Below, in pieces: positions 33,356-43,559 of a DNA stretch of 64,000 nucleotides. Under the pieces are notes generated by a model. It was not told the origin of the DNA. It did not search any database and was given only the letters and a program-made list of their open reading frames with translations. Both the position numbers and the translations under genes were made by a program. Within the stretch, counting starts at the first letter, position 1. The number at the start of each line of letters is the position of its first letter. The DNA is taken from the NCBI GenBank assembly GCA_964034945.1, contig OZ035962.1, forward strand, positions 74,229,597-74,293,596, read 5' to 3'. Origin of the DNA: Chrysopilus asiliformis. Its lineage: Eukaryota > Arthropoda > Insecta > Diptera > Rhagionidae.

Positions 33356-33817
33356 TGCGGCAGTCACACGACGCTGTTTTGCCAGCGCTGCTAGCTGTTT
33401 GGCTGTTAGCAGCCGTTTCAGCAGCACCGTGTGAACCCTAGTAGGCTGCTACTAACAGCAGCAGCGCGATGATTTTAGCAGCGCTATTGAAGTAGAGACC
33501 GTTCTACTTTGCCAGCGCTACTAGGGATCACGTGACCCTGTTGCATGGTTACTGAGCTGTCAAAAGTCTGATAAGTGGAAAAGTTTGTTTGTTTTAAGTT
33601 GTTATTTTACGTTTATTCATTTAAATTTGTGTGTTACGTTTATTATTTAAAAAATCGCCCAAATTCAAATGTCAAACGACGGTTTTGCTGTTTGCCAGCG
33701 CTACTAAGTTATAAATCGTGTGAACCCTCTCAGTACGCTGCCTGCTGTTGCTATTTGCCAGCGCTACTAACCCAATATCTAGCAGCGCTGGCAAAACAGC
33801 GTCGTGTGACTGCCGTA
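33356..33817. mobile_element. 462-bp TIR element with TTA target site
   Basis: Flanked by TTA at 33353-33355 and 33818-33820. The ends TGCGGCAGTCACACGACGCT and its near complement pair over about 38 bp, into GCCAGCGCTGCTAG. The motif GCCAGCGCTRCTA recurs at least six times inside in both orientations. Much more GC-rich than its flanks. PIF/Harbinger placement is an inference from the TTA duplication. The 85-codon ORF 33575-33832 is not considered real. Confidence 0.75.
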
Positions 33818-34000
33818 TTAAGAGGAAATTAAACCAAGTATTAGGAAATATATTTCGTATGCTGTAGATTCAAATTTCTATAATAATGGATAACAAAAAA
33901 TGTTATATGTGGCTCACCATCCGAGTGTCAAAATCAAATGAAAAACAAATGAATTTTAGAGCAACAAAGCGTGCACAATTGTATATGGAAGGCGACATTA

Positions 34001-34389
34001 GTTGCGTTTTTTTAATGTTCTGAAGCAGTTCAGAACAAGCTTTCCATACAAAATCCTGCACCACCTTTTCATCTCGAACAGCGCTTGGAACAAAGGGAAA
34101 TTTTATACGGTAATGTACGGTAATGAAATGCTGCTAACTTCAACATAATAAATCTGACATTTTATTCTCAATTGAGGATTTTGTGTTGGTGGTTTGTTTG
34201 TCCTGTTCGAAAGCGAAATAGTTTTCATCATGGGAGATAGCGAATCGTGATTATATCAAGAAAATATAGCAGTGGCCTACTGATGTAACCAATGTGAAGT
34301 TACTTGCCATTCGAACTCGATGAAATTTCCCACTTACTCTGGATCGTTTTTTTAATGTTCTGTGTTCTAGAACATTAAAAAAACGCAAC
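34001..34389 (+). mobile_element. 389-bp MITE, first of an inverted pair
   Basis: Ends GTTGCGTTTTTTTAATGTTC and its complement, flanked by TA at 33999-34000 and 34390-34391. The body matches 34507-34895 in reverse orientation with few differences. Each end carries a second inner palindrome (GTTCTGAAGCAGTTCAGAAC at left; a GTTCTAGAAC-type at right). Confidence 0.85.
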
Positions 34390-34506
34390 TATTGTCGCCG
34401 TAAATGTTGCGTCGGGCCAATTGTATTCGGGTCTTTATATAGAGCCCACTGACCCAGACAAAACCTGGGTTTTTAAAAACTGGATAAAATTACACTGCAT
34501 ATAATA

Positions 34507-34895
34507 GTTGCGTTTTTTTAATGTTCTAGAACACAGAACATTAAAAAAACGATCCAGAGTAAGTGGGAAATTTCATTGACTTCGAATGGCAACTAACTTC
34601 ACGTTGGTTACACCGGCCTACTGGTTACTACTATATTTTCTTGATATAATCACGATTCGCTATCTCCCATGATTAAAACTATTTTGCTGTCGAACAGAAC
34701 CAACAAACCACCAACACAAAATCCTCAATTGAGAATAAAATGTTAGATTTATTATGTTGAAGTTAGCAGCAGTTCATTACCGTTACCGTATAAAATTTCC
34801 CTTTGTTCCAAGCGCTGTTCGAGTTGAAAAGGTGGTGCAGGATTTTGTATGGAAAGCTTGTTCTGAACTGCTTCAGAACATTAAAAAAACGCAAC
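34507..34895 (-). mobile_element. 389-bp MITE, second of an inverted pair
   Basis: Same length and ends as the copy at 34001-34389 but inverted, with TA at 34505-34506 and 34896-34897; 117 bp separate the two. The 83-codon ORF at 34754-35005 is incidental. Confidence 0.85.
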
Positions 34896-37355
34896 TAATG
34901 TTAAAATCGACCACTGTGGTCATTCATCGAAAATCAATCAAATTAGTATTATTTACTAAGTATTTATTACATAATGCTGCCCGGGGCAATTCAGAGTTTA
35001 GATAAATCAATTACGAACAAAATGGCGTCTGTTTTACAAAAAAATCAGTTGTCAACACAAAACTCTTCTCTGCAATATTTAATTTCGAAAAAATATGTAA
35101 AAAAATATTTTTTTTTCAAATACGGTTCTCAAGATATTTAAAAAAAATCAGTTTTTTCAAAAGATTTTTTTCAAATTTTGTTTTTTGATTTCATAAATTT
35201 TTTATTTGCTATTTTCCTTGTTTACGTCACCACAGTCAAAATATGCATTTATATACGATTTCATGCGAAATATTAAAAAATATGGGATTTTTTTTAAAAC
35301 TCATGATTCGGATTTGCCAAAGGCTTAACTGCGTAATAAGCAAACACAAGTATGTGAATTTGAATGAACTTACGATCTCTGCTAATAATATTCTGTTACA
35401 CAGGACTAAAGGTTTTTTAATTAACTAGAAAGATATAATCAGGGTAACGGATATTAAGGTTCATTAAATTGTTTTAAATCTAAATACAGCCAAATTAAAT
35501 TTGTTAATAAAAAATTTACGAGACCAATTTATTTCGATGTATCGACATACATATATGTATATTAAATCATGTGTAAGTGAGTTTAAATAATGCACAAAGT
35601 CACAAATTCACGAATTGCAAATGGCAAATCCATTAAATATTCCGATATGACATCGAGAATGGTATTTTTGTATTTTAACATTCTAACCCTGGAGAATATT
35701 TAGGTCGGAATATTGAAAAATCATTCACCTTATATCATTACTTTGACATAACATTGTAATTCAATCAAATTTTGAGAATCTTTGAACCTTTAAAATGAAT
35801 ATCGAACCCCTTTCAATCAGCCGAAAGCTGATCTGTCATCAAAATTTGATTTCATTATCTTTACACTGCCAGATAGCACAGTTTCCCATTTCAAAATGGC
35901 AGATAGAAAAAATCTTCCAAAATATTTTATTCCATTATCCTGTTTTATGTCTTTCCAAACACGGTCATCCATTAATTAATTTTGTAGGTTAAGGAAGTAG
36001 GATAAGAATAGGACCTGAAGCCCAGCCAGGTCCGGGCAACAACGATTAAAGGCCTAGAGTTCAACTAAGCTGGTAGCTCCATTGGATTCAAGAATAAGAA
36101 AAAATAAAAGTGGTTTGTCAATAATTTACACGCCATTACCCCAAAATACTGTTGCGTAATGAAGAAACGTTGGACGTTTTTCATGCTCATCCCTATCACC
36201 CCATTTCGAAATCTTTCCACATTTCCGCGCTTGCCTTCTACATACAAATGTGTTAATGCCATCATCATGCTTTGACCCTGTCCCCCCTTAAAAGCAACGG
36301 TCGATTATTGGTTATGAAAATCAATCAAGTAGGACAGTCGAATGAGTATAGGGTAGGCCAGGACTATAATTTATGTCAACTTTGGACTAATATATTGAAT
36401 CATGATCTTATCGAAATAATTGAAAGCAAATTGGTTAACTTTTTTGTGTTTGCCATAATGCGATCGTACACACTACGCCAGAGGCAATACAAACGATACT
36501 TAGGCAACCAATATAAAAAGTATTATTCTTGATATCAATATCCGTACTTTGACTTACGTTGATTTCTGACTACAAAGATACCTATATAGAAATGTGGTGG
36601 GAAACTTTTTATGTCCTAAAAGAAGTTCTTTTTCATTAAATGGCTAGGGTGTGACTTTTTTCTACTTTCCACAAGGTTTTGCAGTGCAAAAACATTTATA
36701 CCACCTTTTCCTTACTATACTCGTAGCTCACATTAATATTCAATACATTTTAGTGTAACTCATTGCATTAGATTACGCTACGGCTTCTAACTAGCAACAA
36801 AAAAAGAGTGTTTTTGTCAACAACTTGCAAACGTATTTCAAGCATAATCAGCCTACAGTTTCGGCATTTTTTATTGAAGGATATTTGTTGCGCTGAGTTG
36901 GCTTTTTGCAAGATCCGATGACCGACGACCCCCACAAGCAATAAATTACCTAGTCATTCCCCTAATGTATAATCCGTATATTCGAAACACAATTTTACGA
37001 TACATTTCATAGGATTTTCTCGTTTCATTTTGGCATGCCATTAATGAGATTTTCGACATATTAATCAATGTTAGAACAGCCAAAGATTTAAAATGATTTT
37101 AAGCACAATTTACACAGAGATATTTCATTTTGACATCATCTGGGCTAAATTGTTTAAAATAACAACAAATATATCGATTGATGATTTCAGGGAGGCTTAG
37201 AATAGTACCCCCCACCCCCTCCAGAAAACCAAAGGGCAAATTTATTTAACAAAATATTTATTTTTTTAAAATAAAATCAAAAAAACCCTTTCTTAGGCAG
37301 ATATCAACTCTACTGCATGAATAAGGTGGCAAAATTTTTAAAATCATATAGAAGA
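34896..37355. other. AT-rich region, no gene seen
   Basis: Only short chance ORFs (for example 35243-35428, 36065-36268, 36272-36532). No recognised repeat. Confidence 0.45.
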
Positions 37356-37364
37356 CATATCATA

Positions 37365-37505
37365 TCAATTTAGTTTACCCTTTGTTACGCATCAAACCAA
37401 TTGTCACACACAAAAAAAAACTGTTTGGAATTACAAAGACTTTGATTTTTGCGTGTCCGTCTGTCTGTTTGACTAACTGTCTGTCGGTCTGTCGGTCTAT
37501 CGGTG

Positions 37506-37549
<44 letters not shown>

Positions 37550-37700
37550 GATCTGTCGATCTGTCGGTTTGTCCGTGAACACCATAACTTTCGAAAGTAT
37601 TGAGCTAGAGACTTGAAATTGTTTATAGTTGCATTTCTCGTACAAGGCAAGCCCAAGTTCTTGAATGGGTACAATCTGCCCATTCCTTTTCATAGTACAT
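37365..37700 (+). repeat. Diverged relative of the GTCY element
   Basis: Blocks in family order: CCCTTTGTTACGCATC, TTTGATTTTTGCGTGTCCGT, a GTCT/GTCG array at about 37456-37575, GAGCTAGAGACTTGAAATT, GGCAAGCCCAAGTTCTTGAA. Most other positions have diverged, so this is an older insertion or a sister family. Confidence 0.65.
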
Positions 37701-37915
37701 ATGTTCCATCCATCACTTAGACACACGGTTATGCAGGGGTTTTTTGAAATTCCGTCACTACATAGCCATTCCTACATAAATTGCAGTTAAATACATTATT
37801 TGCAATGAATTACATGAAATTAATTGCAATCTGTTAATTACTCGTAATTTACCAACACTGGCAAAAATCAACGTCGACAATGCCTACAATATTTAAACAT
37901 ATTCTTCATTAACCC

Positions 37916-38036
37916 CTAATTTATTCACTAGGAGTTAAGCCGAGTTAGTGAGTTAAGGGAGTTAGCTAACGTTATTTTCCATGTTAAAGGTGAGTTAAGG
38001 GAGTTAAGGCGATTTAACTCCTAGTGAATAAATTGG
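37916..38036. mobile_element. Small palindromic MITE (about 120 bp)
   Basis: TTTATTCACTAGGAGTTAA at left and TTAACTCCTAGTGAATAAA at right are perfect inverted repeats; GAGTTAAGGGAGTTA motifs lie between. Confidence 0.65.
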
Positions 38037-38084
38037 CCGTAAGTGTTTTTTTTTAACAAGTTATGTCAGCTGCAGCAGCTGATG

Positions 38085-38327
38085 GCCAGTGTGACATCTC
38101 GCTTTGTGGCATCGGAGTATAAATACTCGAATGGAGTTTTACTCCACCAAAATCCTGTAAGCCTGCGTGGAAGCTGGCAAAGCAGGCTCTGATGACGGTG
38201 AGCCAGCTTTCCATACCAGAAACAGGCTCCTGATGGGTTTTCAGGGCAGACATGTCCGACCTGTTGGCAAAAATAATATAATTTTGTTGTTTTTGCAGAC
38301 CTTATAAGCCGAGAAATTCCAATAGGT
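38085..38327 (-). repeat. Recently duplicated segment, copy 2
   Basis: Reverse-orientation partner of 20671-20945, near-identical over CAACAGGTCGGAC .. CTCCGATGCCACAAA and over TTTCTCGGCTTATAAGGTCT. The minus-strand frame 38053-38253 and the matching plus frame at 20780 encode about 50 almost identical residues (ALKTHQEPVSGMESWLTVIR start), which follows from nucleotide identity and is not by itself evidence of coding. Confidence 0.8.
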
Positions 38328-38602
38328 ATTTCGCTTAAAGTTAAAACTGTTTCAACTATGTTCTTCTTAGATATTTTGTTTTTGTTAATGAAAAAAAACT
38401 ATTTTGCAGCGAAGTGCAAACTGAAAAGATAATTTTACATACGCATAAAATGAGTTAACGAGGATGTTATAAAAAATTAAATTAAAAATAAATTCCAGCA
38501 TCGTCGCTCTGTTAGGGTACTCAGCATGTTCTATAGATATTTTCATGGGAAATGTTCCACCAAAATTTCCCAACTTATTCCTCCACGGTATGTTTTTCCT
38601 AG

Positions 38603-38826
38603 ACCCTCTCGTTCAGTTTTCGTACAGTAAAGTTTAGGAATTCCTACATACCGCGAACAACAAGACTTTGGAAAAAATTACCATCCGATATGTTCACGCC
38701 GGACTGTAACCCGCAGATGTTCATGGAGAACATAAACTGACATCCCTTTTCGTTCTTCCGACCATCCAGAGCTGTGCTTCGGCATTAAAGGTTCTTTCCC
38801 TAAGCTCTGACTAAAACTCTAAAAAA
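38603..38826 (+). pseudogene. Non-LTR retrotransposon 3' end (reverse-transcriptase C-terminus)
   Basis: The frame reads TVKFRNSYIPRTTRLWKKLP, then SDMFTPDCNPQMFMENIN and a TGA. R-(T/S)-RLW(N/K)-LP..F....N...FK..(I/V)N is the usual end of reverse-transcriptase ORFs in Jockey/CR1/I-type non-LTR elements. The residual frame continues FSFFRPSRAVLRH before a TAA, and the fragment ends in CTAAAACTCTAAAAAAA, a plausible poly(A)-linked 3' end. 5' truncated. A related end lies at 53105-53300. Confidence 0.65.
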
Positions 38827-39039
38827 ATACTTTATTTCCCATATATTCATTTCACCTGCTACATGATATTTCTACACCATTTAATGTCATTTAAAGTAGC
38901 TTATTGCGGAAAAAACATGTTATATTTAATAAAAATATCAGTTTTTGTGATCAACACAAAACTTTTCTCTGCAATATTTAGTTTCGGAAAAAAACATATC
39001 AAAAATAATATTTTTTTCAAATATATCAAGCATCGTTAA

Positions 39040-39400
39040 AGATACGTAAAACCCGTTAAAGAAAAAAATGCTGGAAATTTTCTTTTCTCGCCCCAGGAGA
39101 TCGGTCTCGCCCCATTTTACGGTACCCGCTATAACTAACGTCACTTTTGCAAAAGTTGATAGAAATCTACGAGTTTTGTAAAACTCATTTAGAAAAATTT
39201 TAAGTCGCTACGCGTTCTCGAATTATTTAAGATACGTAAAATGGACAGACCGACAGACAGATGCACGGACATCCTCATAATTTTACCTGAAACGCAACTG
39301 TAAACAATTTCAAGTCTTTAGCTGATCAGAAAGTTTTTATCTGCCCCCGTTCTGGAATTGGTCTCCGCCATACATACAATATCTTCCTTCTACAGCTAAG
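39040..39400. repeat. Dispersed repeat J, copy 2
   Basis: Shares AAAAGTTGATAGAAA, TTTTGTAAAACTCATTTA, GCGTTCTCGA, TTATTTAAGATACGTAAAA, GACAGACAGATGCACGGACA, CCTCATAATTTT, CTGATCAGAAA with the copies at 7262, 41935 (inverted) and 53740. Confidence 0.65.
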
Positions 39401-39901
39401 GAAAGTTAAAATATTTAGAATGAAATTTTAATTAAACATCAAATACAAAGTATTTCAAAAATCAAAACTAATTGAAAGAATACGACCAAATCACATGTAA
39501 GTTTAAAAAAATATTTTATACGATTATGGATCAATGAACCCTCTTGAGATTGATTTACACTACAGCAAACCAATTTGTATAACAAGAAAGAAAGCTTTCA
39601 GAACAGGTTTTACATAATAATTCTTTACTTCCAATCGGTCCTTTATTTCCACTTACTTAACAACAAACTAAACAAATTTTCCTTTAACGATGTTTGATTT
39701 TCTTTCCGTGTTAATTATGCTTTTTATTTGTTTTATACGTTTTATTTGGATTACAAATTTGGTGTCAAATCAAGGTCAAAATGTTCTTTAAATAAAAAAT
39801 AACTAAAGTACGATTCACACCTGCATTATTTGCCAATCGATAATACTTTAGTTTATTACGGCGATTTTTATTTATTTTTTTAAATCTAGTACACTCCAAA
39901 C

Positions 39902-40116
39902 AAGATTTTACTGGGAGCCCAGTAAAAATGCAACCACGGTGAAGTATAGTAAATTTTACTGTTTTCTCCCAGTAAATAAAATTTACTGTTCCTCCCAGTA
40001 TATATTGAATTGAATTCCCAGTAAAATTCTCATTCTGGAAAACTGGAAAGAACTGAAATAACAGTAATTTTTACTGAAAATCCGAGTGAAATCTACTGGG
40101 ATCACAGTAAAATCTT
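39902..40116. mobile_element. MITE built of CCCAGTAAAAT motifs (215 bp)
   Basis: The ends AAGATTTTACTGGGA and TCACAGTAAAATCTT are inverted. At least eight CCCAGTAAA / TTTACTGGG motifs in alternating orientation fill the unit, giving many alternative hairpins. Confidence 0.6.
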
Positions 40117-40239
40117 AAAAACCTCTTAGACGCTTTTTGAAAATTTTAAACCAGTTTAATGTTTTCGGTAACATTTTTTTTATTCTCAAACCTAGTTAAT
40201 TTATAATGTTTTTTGTTATTAATATTTTCTTTCACATGC

Positions 40240-40620
40240 TTTAAACATATGAAAAGCTACAATTGCCAATGGCCAACCGTCATCTAATGATGACAGACAA
40301 AATGTTTATTTAGAAAAATCCATTTGTATAGGAGAAGGGGAAAGGAGTGGTCCGATTAGATGTTGATGTATGGAACGGTTATGCAAAATCATATTCTAAA
40401 CACATTTCATCTTTATAAATTTTTCGATACGATGCACAGTTTTCGATAAAACAGGAAAATAGTATTCTATTTGTTTGGGAAATTGAAAAAACTCTTTCAT
40501 TTATATGGGACAATGGGCAAAGAATAGTTTAATTTTGCCCGTGTCATACTTAGCTCAGCCATTTACGAGAAACAAAATTTCAAGTCTCTAACTCAATTCT
40601 TTGGAAATTTATTTAAGTGT
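40240..40620 (-). repeat. Diverged relative of the GTCY element (no array)
   Basis: AAAGCTACAATTGCCAAT, GATGTTGATGTATGG, AAAATCATATTCTAAACACA, CGATGCACAGTTTTCGATAA, TTTCAAGTCTCTAACTCAAT occur in the reverse-orientation order of the family. Confidence 0.5.
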
Positions 40621-41544
40621 TTGAAATTGATTTTTTTAGTTTGATTAAAAATTTCATAGATTTGGATTCAAAAGCTAAATTTTTATAAAAGGTCAACTCA
40701 ATTTTTTTCTACCCAGAAATACCTTCATTATCAAAAGAGATTTTTTTCCATGGTCAAATATGAAGCGAATTTAACAATCGTTCGCTTAATGATCCTTTTT
40801 AAAGTTATAAAGGTTCGGAAATTCTCTAATTTAACATCTTTTAATGTTGAAAATTGTAAATGCACGTGGAGTGGGCGGTTGTGTTAGCACACATAGTTCC
40901 GCAGTTTCAGTTCCTCTATTTGTTCCTAGAACAAATTGATGTCATATATCACAAAGCAGAGGTAAATTTTAAGGTTGTTTTTAGGTAAGAAGTAGGAAAA
41001 CAACAACGACGAAAGAATAAAAATAAATTTCCAATGACAATGGTCTCATCAGGTTAGAGATGTGTGGTAGATTTTTCCCTGCCATTTTTTGTTCTTTTTT
41101 CTACTTTTTCAAGGGTTTTTGTATTTTGAGTATAATATATTCAAGCCACGTATATATTCGGGTCAGCTTTCCAGGTCACGTAACTTTCAGCGTTTCATGA
41201 TGAGGGTTTTAGTCAATGTCTGTTTCGAGATGTGCTTACAAACTTTCAATAAATGAGTTAGCAAGGGCTAAATTGGTTTAAGCTTCTCCAACAACACATT
41301 TAAATCTGTGCTGATAATAAGGATTTAAAAAAATTTACGAAATCATATTAATAGTCAGACGCTTAGACACCTAAAATTCACTTGAATTAATTAAGTGTTA
41401 ACAATCTAGTACATATAATTATCTTAGTTTTGTCGTAATAATTCCAAACTATCAAGTGTTAATAATTTCATGCATGAGATTAAAAAAAATATTATTCACG
41501 GAATTACTGTAATAATTTTGAACCGAAAACTAGTTATACAAGTA

Positions 41545-41629
41545 CAGTAGAATCCCGATAATTCGTATATCCCGCTAATTCGTATGAATTTGCTGGTCCC
41601 TTGAAATACGAATTATCGGGATTCTACTG
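41545..41629 (-). mobile_element. 85-bp pogo-type MITE
   Basis: CAGTAGAATCCCGATAATTC and complement as ends, TA on both sides, single CAAGGGACCAGC unit read on the minus strand. Confidence 0.85.
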
Positions 41630-41934
41630 TATTTTAGAATTCTTGGCAACCTAAATAATAGACCAAAAAGGATATATTTTTTATTACAATAAATTTGTTT
41701 GTACAGGAAGATTAAATTTTCATAAATGAGGTTGAATTATGTGCCAAATTGATCGATGCAGTATAGATTTTTTTATGTATTCACCGTTGTCGCTTTGTCG
41801 TAATACACCAAAATTCGTCCAAAAAAAATTTTAGTACCGAAATTTTACGTAGGCAGTGTTTGTATGCGAGTAAGCAATTTTCACCTGATAAAATGATAAA
41901 ACAGACTTCTTTTAGGAGTTTTTTACTCTTTTTT

Positions 41935-42235
41935 ACTTTCCTCTTCTATGGAAGGAAAGTATTGTATTCATGACGGACACCGACTCGCGAATGGAAGAAG
42001 ATAGAGAATTTCTGATCAGCACGACATCTGTTTCAGACAAAATTATGAGGATGTCCGTGCATCTGTCTGTCGGTTTTATGTATCTTAAATAACTCGAGAA
42101 CGCTTTAATGAAACAACTTGAAATTTTTTGTAAATAGGTTTTACAAAAATCGTAGTTTTCTGTCAACTTTTCGGAAAGTAACGGTAGCTATAACGGGTAA
42201 CTCTCATACAATTTTTTTTTTTGGAAATTTCTCGA
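41935..42235. repeat. Dispersed repeat J, copy 3 (inverted)
   Basis: Contains GAAAGTATTGTATTCATGA, CACCGACTCGCG, TTTCTGATCAG, AAAATTATGAGGATGTCCGT, GCATCTGTCTGTCGG, TATCTTAAATAACTCGAGAA, ATCGTAGTTTTCTGTCAACT. Non-coding; the minus-strand ORF is a shadow. Confidence 0.65.
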
Positions 42236-42521
42236 AACCGTAGTGCTATTGACAACAAATGAATATAGCAAAATTAAAAGGAGTTTTTACAATTTCCGTT
42301 GAGATTATTTATAAAACGTACAGAAAGGCCATTGCCGAACAAGGTACTGAAAAGAGCCCTGGAACCGATTGATCTGAAATTTTTACCAGACGTTGGTATT
42401 GATGCGAGTAGCGTTTGACGAAATTTTTAACCATGTAAACCCCTTATAACAGGCGGAAGAGGCGGAGGAAGCAAAATCTTAAAACTTAATTTTCTTAAGA
42501 ATCGCTTGTCCGATTTAAAAA

Positions 42522-42770
42522 AAAAAAAATTTTTAAAAAAAGCTTTTATTAAAAAAGAATGCACTAAAAAGAAAAAAATTATTTTCTGGACGCTGTGTAT
42601 CACAAATATAAAAACTTTTTAAAAGCGAGATAAATTGTTATTTTATTGTTTTATGCTTTATCTCGCTTTTTAAAAGCTTTTATATTTGTGATACACAGCG
42701 TCCAGAAAATTATTTTTTTCTTTTTAGTGCATTCTTTTTAATAAAAGCTTTTTTTAAAAATTTTTTTTTT
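42522..42770. repeat. Near-perfect palindrome with 113-bp arms
   Basis: Arms 42522-42634 and 42657-42770 are almost fully complementary around a 22-bp AT loop; core blocks are GAATGCACTAAAAAG, TTTTCTGGACGCTGTGTATC, AAGCGAGATAAA. The A-rich block GCACTAAAAAGAAAAAAAT recurs in the 46.3/46.8 kb inverted repeat. Confidence 0.85.
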
Positions 42771-42837
42771 ATTTTTTTTATTTTGTTCTTTTTAGTCTTC
42801 GAATATATATCCTTACATTTGAGATGTCCTTACAGGC

Positions 42838-43326
42838 TTTTTAACTTGAGAATCGTATTCTCAAGCGACCCCAAAAACCCCCAGAATAGATTTTTTTCCG
42901 GAAAATTTGGAGAAAGGGATAATCACGTTATCCTTACAGGACCTTCCGTTATCCTTACAGACTTTTTAATGGCAGATTCGTATTCAGCGACCCCAAAAAC
43001 CCCCAGAATATATTTTTTCCCGGAAAATTTGGAGAAAAGGATAATCACGTTATCCTTACAGGACCTTCCGTTATCCTTACAGACTTTTTAATGACAGATT
43101 CGGATTCAGCGACCTCAAAAACCCCCAGAATAGATTTTTTTCCGGAAAATTTGGAGAAAAGGATAATCACGTTATCCTTACAGGACCTTCCGTTATCCTT
43201 ACATACTTTTTAATGACAGATTCGGATTCAGCGACCCCAAAAACCCCCAGAATAGATTTTTTTTTCGGAAAATTTTGAGAAAAGGATAATCACGTTATCC
43301 TTACAGGACCTTCCGTTATCCTCACA
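42838..43326 (+). repeat. 122-bp tandem repeat, four units
   Basis: Units are marked by AGCGACC(C/T)CAAAAACCC at 42865, 42987, 43109 and 43231, each followed by CCGGAAAATTTGGAGAAA and CACGTTATCCTTACAGGACC. Related units occur in the Helitron at 5600-7261 and at 63576-63912. A (GACA)n tract follows at 43439-43470. The open frame 42783-43091 is a by-product. Confidence 0.85.
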
Positions 43327-43438
43327 AGGACGAAGTAGTGGAAATATTGTATTGTCATCGGACTTATATAAGTGTGCAAAATTTCAAGTCAATCGGACAA
43401 GTGGAAGTGGGTCAAAATTGGGTTGCAAGATTTGATCT

Positions 43439-43470
<32 letters not shown>

Positions 43471-43559
43471 CGAAGGCAAGCTAAATAAAAGCTTTTAAAA
43501 AGAATATATGTTGTAGTGACGCATCCGACAATGTTGTGAAAAAAGTACATATAAAAAAT

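Noticed and set aside
38053..38253. Conserved small protein shared between 20.8 and 38.2 kb
   Set aside because: Identity is equally high at the nucleotide level and outside the frame, so conservation reflects recent duplication. Not called as CDS without evidence of selection.
42783..43091. 102-codon ORF
   Set aside because: By-product of the 122-bp repeat period, not a multiple selected for coding; related units elsewhere contain stops.
42838..43326. CRISPR or satellite-encoded gene from the 122-bp tandem units
   Set aside because: Units are contiguous with no unique spacers and related units sit inside Helitron-like elements.
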